A model generated the notes under the pieces. It searched no databases, was not told the DNA's origin, and was given only the letters and a program-made list of their open reading frames with translations. 10,487 nucleotides of DNA. It comes from a gamma proteobacterium symbiont of Bathyaustriella thionipta (GTDB taxonomy: Bacteria; Pseudomonadota; Gammaproteobacteria; Chromatiales; Chromatiaceae). Where the stretch lies: positions 1 through 10,487 of the forward strand of contig JAHXHF010000360.1 in assembly GCA_025656895.1 (NCBI GenBank). Direction: 5' to 3'. Numbering within the stretch: position 1 is the first letter of the stretch; each line of letters starts with the position of its first letter. Below, piece after piece: positions 5,532 to 10,487 of this stretch. The translations under genes and the position numbers were made by a program.

Positions 5532-6493
5532 CAGCGCTTATCCTTTGATGATGAATGAGGCTGGAAACAGTTTTCAGGTATTTTCGGGTGGTGGCCGAAA
5601 TCCCGCCTGGAAACATCCAGCGCGCACGGACCATTGAGCATTTTCAGTAAACTGTGTTCACCTTTCACCTCATTGACCCGCTCACAAGCCTGTACACATT
5701 GCTGGCACTGGGTGCAGGTAAACATTTTACGTTTGATCCGGCGCGGCTGCAGACGCATCGGACAGGCATGTTCGCAGGATTCGTCACAATCGGCACAGGC
5801 AGCCGCTCGCTGGCGGTCAAACCCCACTACCAGTGAACGATGATTGCCCATCCACAAGAGACTTTGAAACAGGCCTACCGCGCAACCGTAACGGCAGAAT
5901 AAATGTCGCGCGAAAGTAAATTCAATGATCAGTAACAGGCTGGCTACGCTGATAAAAATAAATTGATTACGGCTCAACTGACCACTGAACAGATTACCCC
6001 AGACCTCGGCCGGTGACAGCAGATAAGTCAGCAGCGTAACGGCCCACAGGCATGAAAAAAATACCACAGCCAGTGCTACCAGCCACCATCTGTCAGGCCT
6101 CGGTTTAATGTGCGTGCCATCACTCTGATCCTGTGGCAGGCGGTGTGCGTCCCACAATGTGGGCTTGCCGGAAGCACGGCGCATGAGTGCATTAATGGTC
6201 TCAACAACTGAAAAATGCGGGCACAGCCAGCCGCAATACAAGCGTCCGTAACGCCACGACAGCCATACGGCAAAACCTGCCAGCAGAGCCAGTGGCAGGA
6301 AACCGCGCAGAATGATATTCAGACTGGTTTGCAGGGGCTGATCGGCATCTATACCCAAAGTCCAGGCTTGCCCGAATACGATAAAATGCCCCAGATCGAG
6401 ATCATATCGAAACAGATCCAGCGCAGGCGCCAGTACAAACAGGACAAAGAAAAAGCTGCGCCAGATCAAACGTGAGCGCTGCGTTGCGCTCAT
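5531..6493 (-). CDS. Membrane-bound polyferredoxin, NapH/CcoG/NosR type
   Basis: A 320-aa protein with about five membrane segments (near 12-28, 60-80, 137-160, 177-194 and possibly 200-216). It has the paired CxxxC motifs of this superfamily: YCGWLCP (C87, C91) and FCRYGCAVG (C200, C204). A cytoplasmic tail follows with two Cys clusters: C233, C236, C240, C244-Pro and C260, C263, C266, C270, enough for two [4Fe-4S] centres. The first cluster has a three-residue gap between its second and third Cys, unlike the classic CxxCxxC. Relatives pass electrons in periplasmic nitrate or N2O reduction (NapH, NosR) or reduce copper for cbb3 oxidase assembly (CcoG). Placement between norQ and norD suggests a redox role in cNOR function or FeB assembly; that is inference. 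Its ATG overlaps the upstream stop as ATGA, and its TGA overlaps the norD ATG. The exact subfamily is uncertain. Confidence 0.8.
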   Translation of the reverse strand: MSATQRSRLIWRSFFFVLFVLAPALDLFRYDLDLGHFIVFGQAWTLGIDADQPLQTSLNIILRGFLPLALLAGFAVWLSWRYGRLYCGWLCPHFSVVETINALMRRASGKPTLWDAHRLPQDQSDGTHIKPRPDRWWLVALAVVFFSCLWAVTLLTYLLSPAEVWGNLFSGQLSRNQFIFISVASLLLIIEFTFARHLFCRYGCAVGLFQSLLWMGNHRSLVVGFDRQRAAACADCDESCEHACPMRLQPRRIKRKMFTCTQCQQCVQACERVNEVKGEHSLLKMLNGPCALDVSRRDFGHHPKIPENCFQPHSSSKDKR

Positions 6494-6867
6494 GCGCGGA
6501 AAGGCTTGCCAATCAGTGGATAGCGAAAATGTTCGCCGTTCAGGGCTTTTACCAGGCCGATGACTCCCATCAGGATCAGACTGCTGTGAATAAAGGTAAA
6601 ATACAGCACGACCACCATCCAGGTGTAGCCGGAGTCAAAACCACCCAGCAGAAATATCAGTGCAATCACACACACGATGAGTACACCACCAATCAGGCTG
6701 ACACCAACGGTTTGTGACAAATGATTGGCCGCCAGATTATTGGCCTGCGATTTCTTCAAAGCATAAACCATCAGCAAGGCGATAAAACCCAGCCCCGGAG
6801 CCAATAGCAGGTTGAACAGAAACAGGGCTTCCGCCGTGATGGCCAGTGATTTTTCTGATTCATTCAT
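6490..6867 (-). CDS. Small membrane protein, DUF4870/Tic20-like
   Basis: A 125-aa protein with three hydrophobic segments: ALFLFNLLLAPGLGFIALLMVYA, VGVSLIGGVLIVCVIALIFLL, and a third around WMVVVLYFTFIHSSLILMGVIGL. It ends ALNGEHFRYPLIGKPF. The closing ALNGE..RYPLIG pattern is typical of DUF4870/Tic20-like proteins, a family without an assigned biochemical role. I chose the ATG at 6867, 4 nt after the norQ stop. An in-frame ATG at 6888 would overlap norQ and add seven residues. Its TGA overlaps the next ATG (ATGA), so it is probably translated together with the polyferredoxin. Location suggests an accessory role in cNOR assembly, but nothing in the sequence proves it. Confidence 0.65.
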   Translation of the reverse strand: MNESEKSLAITAEALFLFNLLLAPGLGFIALLMVYALKKSQANNLAANHLSQTVGVSLIGGVLIVCVIALIFLLGGFDSGYTWMVVVLYFTFIHSSLILMGVIGLVKALNGEHFRYPLIGKPFRA

Positions 6868-6871
6868 GTCT

Positions 6872-7684
6872 TTATCCCATAGTGGCATGCACCACTTCCA
6901 TCAAGGCTTCAACCGTCGCTTCATCATCACTCAGTGGTTCAATCATGGCGGCACGACAGGCCTGCTCTACAGCAAAGCCATCGGCAATCAGTCGCGCTGT
7001 ATAAATAATCAAACGGGTAGAAGCCGATTCTTCAAGATCATGATCTTTCAATGCGCGCAGATTATGCGCAACCTGAACCAGCCGCGCGGCCATTTCAGCC
7101 TCTATGCCGCTTTCCCGCATCACAATTTTTTGTTCCCGTGCGGCTTGCGGAAAGTCAAAACGCATGGAAACAAAACGCTGGCGGGTGGAGGGCTTCATGC
7201 CTTTCAGCAGGTTTTGATAGCCGGGATTATAAGAAACCACCAGCATGAACTCGGGTGGCGCGTGTAAGGTTTCGCCGGTACGTTCAATGGGCAGAATACG
7301 CCGGTCATCCGATAACGGGTGCAACACCACGGTGGTATCCTTGCGCGCTTCCACCACTTCATCCAGATAACAGATAGCGCCTTCGCGTACCGCGCGGGTT
7401 AAAGGACCGTCATTCCAATAGGTGGAACCATCACCAATCAGATGCCGCCCGACCAGATCGGCTGCGGTCAAGTCATCATGACAGGCTACCGTGTACAAAG
7501 GCCGTCCCAATTGTGCCGCCATGTGTTCGACAAAACGGGTTTTGCCGCAACCGGTCGGCCCCTTCAGCAGCATGGGTAATTGATTGCGCCAGGCATAACG
7601 GAATAATTCGGTTTCTATCCCCTGCGCCTGGTAGAAAGGAATCGTATCATCATCAGGCTGTGCAGAAGCTGCGTTATTACTCAT
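6872..7684 (-). CDS. norQ: NorQ, MoxR-family AAA+ ATPase
   Basis: A 270-aa cytoplasmic AAA+ protein, normal NorQ length. Walker A is GPTGCGKT (42-49) and Walker B is AICYLDEV (103-110, D108/E109). Sensor 1 Asn is in SYNPGY (N153), and STRQRF (167-171) supplies arginine-finger candidates. STRLIIYTARLI near 222-233 fits the lid domain. NorQ works with the VWA protein NorD as an ATP-driven remodelling pair needed for active cNOR. This residue set is complete, so it should be functional if NorD is. It begins 1 nt after the norF stop (TGATATG), with GGGAAA upstream, indicating coupled translation. Same-family CbbQ of Rubisco activation is the main alternative, excluded by context. Confidence 0.95.
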   Translation of the reverse strand: MSNNAASAQPDDDTIPFYQAQGIETELFRYAWRNQLPMLLKGPTGCGKTRFVEHMAAQLGRPLYTVACHDDLTAADLVGRHLIGDGSTYWNDGPLTRAVREGAICYLDEVVEARKDTTVVLHPLSDDRRILPIERTGETLHAPPEFMLVVSYNPGYQNLLKGMKPSTRQRFVSMRFDFPQAAREQKIVMRESGIEAEMAARLVQVAHNLRALKDHDLEESASTRLIIYTARLIADGFAVEQACRAAMIEPLSDDEATVEALMEVVHATMG

Positions 7685-7685
7685 A

Positions 7686-7949
7686 TCAGTTTCCCGTAGA
7701 AAAGGCTAAAGCAATCATGCCCAGTATAAACAGCAGCCACCCTGTCACTATCCAGCGCCACGGTGAACGGACTGCTTTAAGCCCCATAAAATAATCGGCT
7801 ACCAACTGGCCTTTTAGCAGAATAGAGGCCAGCAGAAACCATACAACAGTGGGGCCACCCAGATTGTTCTTTCCCACAGCGTAAGTGATAAAGGTGAGCA
7901 GCACCAGTGTTAGCCAGATGACGGTGGTTATTTTTTTTGTCTTTTGCAT
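7686..7949 (-). CDS. norF: NorF-like membrane protein (prokaryotic cytochrome oxidase subunit IV family)
   Basis: An 87-aa protein with three predicted membrane helices: ITTVIWLTLVLLTFITYAVG, PTVVWFLLASILLKGQLVADYF, and WRWIVTGWLLFILGMIALAF. The KGQ-x-VADYFMGL and RSPWRWIV stretches fit the NorF/COX4-like small subunit family. It starts 7 nt after the norE stop and is followed by norQ after 1 nt. NorF with NorE is linked to full cNOR activity in Paracoccus-type systems but is not a catalytic subunit. The name rests on size, topology and position next to norE. Confidence 0.8.
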   Translation of the reverse strand: MQKTKKITTVIWLTLVLLTFITYAVGKNNLGGPTVVWFLLASILLKGQLVADYFMGLKAVRSPWRWIVTGWLLFILGMIALAFSTGN

Positions 7950-7956
7950 GGGCCGC

Positions 7957-8547
7957 TCAGTGCATCACATAAACCAATGGAAAAAGTACAATCCACACCA
8001 GATCGACCATGTGCCAATAGGAGGCTCCGGTTTCCACACCGGTATGATTGTCTGCGCTGTAGGCGTCTCTCCAGGCTTTTAGCGCAACCACACTCAGTAT
8101 CACCATACCCATCAACACATGCATGAAATGGAAAAAGGTCAGAGATAAATAAAACATGTAGAAAGTATTAGTACTCAGTGAAATGCCTTCCGCATAAACC
8201 GCTCGGAATTCGGATAACTTGATCAACACAAAGCAGCCACCCAGCAGAACGGCCAGTCCGATCCAGCGGGCACAGTTGCGCTGCGCATTTTTCCGTATCG
8301 CCTGCACGGCCCGTACCACAAAAAAACTGGAAGTGATCAGTATGGCGGTGTTCAGCGCGCCGGTTTCACGGTTCAGAAACTGCTGGTGGTAATTAAACAG
8401 CTCAACATGGTTGGCGCGGGTAAAGGCATAGGACAAAAAGAAAATGCCGAACACCAGCAGTTCGGCATAGATAAATATCCAGATGGCAAAATCCCCCGGC
8501 AGGCCACGAGCTTGCGGCGCTGCCGGGGGGCTTATCGAGTGGCTCAT
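7957..8547 (-). CDS. norE: NorE, cytochrome c oxidase subunit III-like protein
   Basis: A 196-aa integral membrane protein of the heme-copper oxidase subunit III family in its short five-helix form. Helix 1 contains PGDFAIWIFIYAELLVFG with the conserved Glu (E29). Later helices are near ETGALNTAILITSSFFVV, ARWIGLAVLLGGCFVLIK, FYMFYLSLTFFHFMHVLMGM, and the closing HMVDLVWIVLFPLVYV. The HFMHVLMG and YWHMVDLVW signatures are typical of the family. NorE lacks metal centres and is thought to support cNOR assembly or stability. The ATG lies 1 nt after the norB stop (TGATATG) without a strong ribosome binding site, so it probably depends on translation of norB. Position directly after norB rather than after norD is a variation on the Paracoccus order. 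Confidence 0.88.
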   Translation of the reverse strand: MSHSISPPAAPQARGLPGDFAIWIFIYAELLVFGIFFLSYAFTRANHVELFNYHQQFLNRETGALNTAILITSSFFVVRAVQAIRKNAQRNCARWIGLAVLLGGCFVLIKLSEFRAVYAEGISLSTNTFYMFYLSLTFFHFMHVLMGMVILSVVALKAWRDAYSADNHTGVETGASYWHMVDLVWIVLFPLVYVMH

Positions 8548-8548
8548 A

Positions 8549-9937
8549 TCAGGCTGTATCAGCGACTACTTTCGCTTCATTCCCTTTTACAAAGAAAGAA
8601 ATGACATACAACACAAGACCAATGATGAAAACCACACCGGCTATTTCACGCAGCCAGTAGAAGATTTCAATCTTGTCCTGCACGACCATGAATGGAAGCG
8701 GGTCATCGGTATAACGTTGCAGATAGGTTTGCAGTACGCCTGCTCCGGTCAGGAACAGAGTGATGAAAACCATGGACACCGTCATTAGCCAGAAAGACCA
8801 CATCTCCATAACCTGGGCACGCATGTTGGCCGCTTTCTGGCCGCGCATAATCGGCATGGCGTAAGAGATCATGGTCAGCACAATCATTACATAAGCACCA
8901 TAGAAGGCCATATGACCGTGTGCTGCGGTAATTTGTGTACCGTGTGTGTAATAGTTAACCGGTGCCAGTGTGTGCATAAAGCCCCATACACCTGCTCCCA
9001 GGAAGGCCATGACAGCCGTACCCAAAGCCCACAATACAGCTGCCTTGTTGGGGTGATCACGACGCCGTCTGTTCACCATATTGAAGGCAAAAATGGTCAT
9101 CATGAAGAATGGAATCGGCTCCATGGCAGAGAATATGGAACCCCACCATTGCCAGTATTCCGGCGTACCAATCCAGTAATAATGATGCCCCGTGCCGATA
9201 ATGCCGGTAATCAGAGACATGGCGATAATAACGTACAGCCACTTCTCGATAACTTCACGATCCACACCGGTTACCTTGATCAGTACAAAGGCCAGAATAG
9301 CACCCAGTATCAGTTCCCACACACCTTCTACCCATAGATGCACAACCCACCACCAGTAGAATTTATCATCGACCACATTGACCGGGTTGTAGAAAGAGAA
9401 CAGGAAGAATACAGCCAGGCCCAGCAGGCCGGTCAGCAGAACCAGATTAACCACTGTTTTACGGCCACCCAGTATGGTCATGCCGATATTGAACAGAAAG
9501 CCCAGCGCAACAATCACTATACCGATTTTGGTAATAGTGGGTTGTTCCAGAAACTCGCGTCCCATGGTAGGCAGCAGTTCATTGCCGGTCAGATCAGCCA
9601 GAGTGGCATAAGGAACCAGCAGATAGCCTAAAATGGTCAGCGCACCGGCAATGAGAAAAATCCAGAACAGTAACAGTGCCAGTTTGGGACTGAACAGTTC
9701 ACGTTCACTCTCTTCCGGAACCAGAAAATAGGCGGACCCCATAAAACCGAACAACAGCCACACAATCAGTAGATTGGTATGCACCATACGGGCTACGTTG
9801 AACGGGATTTCGGGAAAAAGAAAATCACCCATTACATATTGCAGCCCCATCACCAGGCCAAATAAAATTTGCCCTATGAAAAGTCCAATGGCAGCAATGA
9901 AGTAGGGTTTTGCGACAGATTGTGATTGATATTGCAT
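8549..9937 (-). CDS. norB: NorB, catalytic subunit of cytochrome c-dependent nitric oxide reductase
   Basis: NorB reduces 2 NO to N2O at a heme b3/FeB centre in the inner membrane. This 462-aa protein is of cNOR length and lacks the N-terminal extension of quinol-dependent NOR. All key residues are present: H53 and H342 (low-spin heme b), H340 (heme b3), H200, H251, H252 and E204 (FeB), and E273 in AMEP near the active site. Each sits seven residues before the number I recall for Pseudomonas aeruginosa NorB, indicating a colinear fold. Signatures include MVHTNLLIVWLLFG, HLWVEGVWELI, GTGHHYYWIGTP and AAHGHMAFYGAY. About 12 membrane helices are expected. The ATG at 9937 is chosen over the in-frame ATG at 9991 because GAGGAG precedes it and the longer form would overlap norC. 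No damage is seen. Confidence 0.97.
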   Translation of the reverse strand: MQYQSQSVAKPYFIAAIGLFIGQILFGLVMGLQYVMGDFLFPEIPFNVARMVHTNLLIVWLLFGFMGSAYFLVPEESERELFSPKLALLLFWIFLIAGALTILGYLLVPYATLADLTGNELLPTMGREFLEQPTITKIGIVIVALGFLFNIGMTILGGRKTVVNLVLLTGLLGLAVFFLFSFYNPVNVVDDKFYWWWVVHLWVEGVWELILGAILAFVLIKVTGVDREVIEKWLYVIIAMSLITGIIGTGHHYYWIGTPEYWQWWGSIFSAMEPIPFFMMTIFAFNMVNRRRRDHPNKAAVLWALGTAVMAFLGAGVWGFMHTLAPVNYYTHGTQITAAHGHMAFYGAYVMIVLTMISYAMPIMRGQKAANMRAQVMEMWSFWLMTVSMVFITLFLTGAGVLQTYLQRYTDDPLPFMVVQDKIEIFYWLREIAGVVFIIGLVLYVISFFVKGNEAKVVADTA

Positions 9938-9943
9938 AGTAGT

Positions 9944-9949
9944 CTCCTC
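9944..9949 (-). promoter_or_regulatory. Ribosome binding site of norB overlapping the norC stop
   Basis: GAGGAG on the minus strand overlaps the norC TGA (TGAGGAG) and lies 6 nt before the norB ATG at 9937. This fixes the norB start and links termination on norC with initiation on norB. Confidence 0.75.
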
Positions 9950-10382
9950 AACCCTGAATATTTGGTGGCCAGCCGGCCGTGTCAATTTCACTGACGTATT
10001 TGAGGAAAGCGGCTACTGCTTCCAGTTGCTCGTCACTCAGATGGAATTGAGGCATGCTGCGTCGACCTGCTACACCTTCAACCGGACGGCTTTTGATAAA
10101 GCCGACAATAGCATCGGTAGAATTTCCAAAACGCTTGTAAACGTTACCCAGTTCCGGTGCAAAATACGCACCCTCACCCAGCAATGTATGACAACCAATA
10201 CAGTTATTTTCTTCCCATACCTGCTTGCCTAGCGCCACCTGTGCGGTGATTGCTTCGTGATTATCCCGCTCAGGTGTTTTACCTGAAGTATCGAATGTCA
10301 GCGCAAGAAATAAGAATATGAAGAACACACTGCCTCCATAATAAATATTCCGCGCCATGCTTTTTGTAAAAACTTCGCTCAT
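9948..10382 (-). CDS. norC: NorC, membrane-anchored cytochrome c subunit of nitric oxide reductase
   Basis: A 144-aa protein with one N-terminal membrane anchor (NIYYGGSVFFIFLFLALTF, about 12-30) and a periplasmic cytochrome c domain. The heme site is CIGCH (C61, C64, H65), and RRSMPQF supplies the axial Met (M110). LLGEGAYFAPELGNV and the closing Trp-Pro-Pro stretch are typical of NorC. It takes electrons from soluble cytochrome c or azurin-type donors and passes them to NorB. The ATG at 10382 has GAGGGAG immediately upstream. It is the first gene of the operon, with 105 nt of upstream DNA in the window and norB 10 nt downstream. Length and residues are complete. Confidence 0.96.
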   Translation of the reverse strand: MSEVFTKSMARNIYYGGSVFFIFLFLALTFDTSGKTPERDNHEAITAQVALGKQVWEENNCIGCHTLLGEGAYFAPELGNVYKRFGNSTDAIVGFIKSRPVEGVAGRRSMPQFHLSDEQLEAVAAFLKYVSEIDTAGWPPNIQG

Positions 10383-10487
10383 AGCTCCCTCGTCGTTTTA
10401 GTTAGTGTCCGGCAGAAAACTCGCTATTTTCGAGGGGCTATGACCCCGCCCGCCGTCGAATTCAGTCAATTGCCTGCATTTTTGGCC
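10383..10487 (-). promoter_or_regulatory. nor operon leader and candidate promoter region
   Basis: This stretch should hold at least part of the nor promoter. A degenerate FNR/DNR-like palindrome lies at 10456-10469 (TCGAA-N4-GTCAA, matching 7 of 10 positions of TTGAT-N4-ATCAA), about 80 nt before the norC ATG. A GGGG/CCCC inverted repeat sits at 10434-10447 and a CTCG/CGAG hairpin at 10420-10434. I see no convincing -10 box or sigma-54 signature. NO-responsive control is expected from gene function, but the sequence supports it only weakly and the region is cut by the window end. Confidence 0.3.

Noticed and set aside
4968..5558. Plus-strand open frames opposite norD (61-144 codons)
   Set aside because: They lie antisense to a conserved gene, lack ribosome binding sites and show no domain features.
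10471..10487. AAAAATGCAGG on the minus strand as an NsrR half-site
   Set aside because: Only one partial arm is visible at the window edge; the second arm does not match.
1..10487. CRISPR array, tRNA or rRNA genes
   Set aside because: No regularly spaced repeats of CRISPR type and no tRNA- or rRNA-like sequence was seen on either strand by eye.

Overview
The window joins two unlike halves. From about 3.7 kb to the right end, all on the minus strand, lies a nearly complete cytochrome c-dependent nitric oxide reductase (cNOR) operon, read right to left: norC, norB, norE, norF, norQ, a small membrane protein, a membrane polyferredoxin, norD. The genes are packed with 1-10 nt gaps or stop/start overlaps. 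The gene set, the moderate base composition and a bacterial voltage-gated cation channel next door suggest a denitrifying or NO-detoxifying proteobacterium, most likely gammaproteobacterial. That placement is inference; no rRNA or marker gene is present.

The left part (1-2.8 kb) is accessory DNA. It holds an AT-rich nuclease-like ORF that seems to have lost its 5' end, then an unrecognised 222-aa gene with a decayed fragment of a second copy just upstream, an orphan 3' coding fragment, and several short repeats: two perfect 15-bp tandem duplications, a 28-bp imperfect direct repeat around the 222-aa gene, hairpins, and variants of GGGTCAGA. A small secreted protein made of two cysteine-bearing repeats follows. 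Divergent from it is a NaChBac-type channel with an unusually acidic selectivity filter. Its ATG overlaps the stop of a short leader ORF that has a good Shine-Dalgarno sequence.

How the operon works: NorC (membrane-anchored cytochrome c) passes electrons to NorB (heme b, heme b3, FeB), which reduces 2 NO to N2O. NorQ (MoxR-type AAA+) and NorD (VWA protein) form the ATP-driven activation pair associated with installing the non-heme iron FeB. NorE and NorF are accessory membrane proteins. The two genes between norQ and norD, a DUF4870/Tic20-like membrane protein and a NapH/CcoG/NosR-type polyferredoxin, are not part of the usual norCBQD set and may serve electron delivery or metal-centre assembly.

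The strongest oddities are: (i) norD is split by a frame change exactly at a T7 run that forms a canonical -1 slippery heptamer in the correct register; (ii) the polyferredoxin lies inside the cNOR operon; (iii) the channel has a TFEDWTD filter and a coupled leader ORF; (iv) the 222-aa gene has a decayed paralogous fragment upstream.
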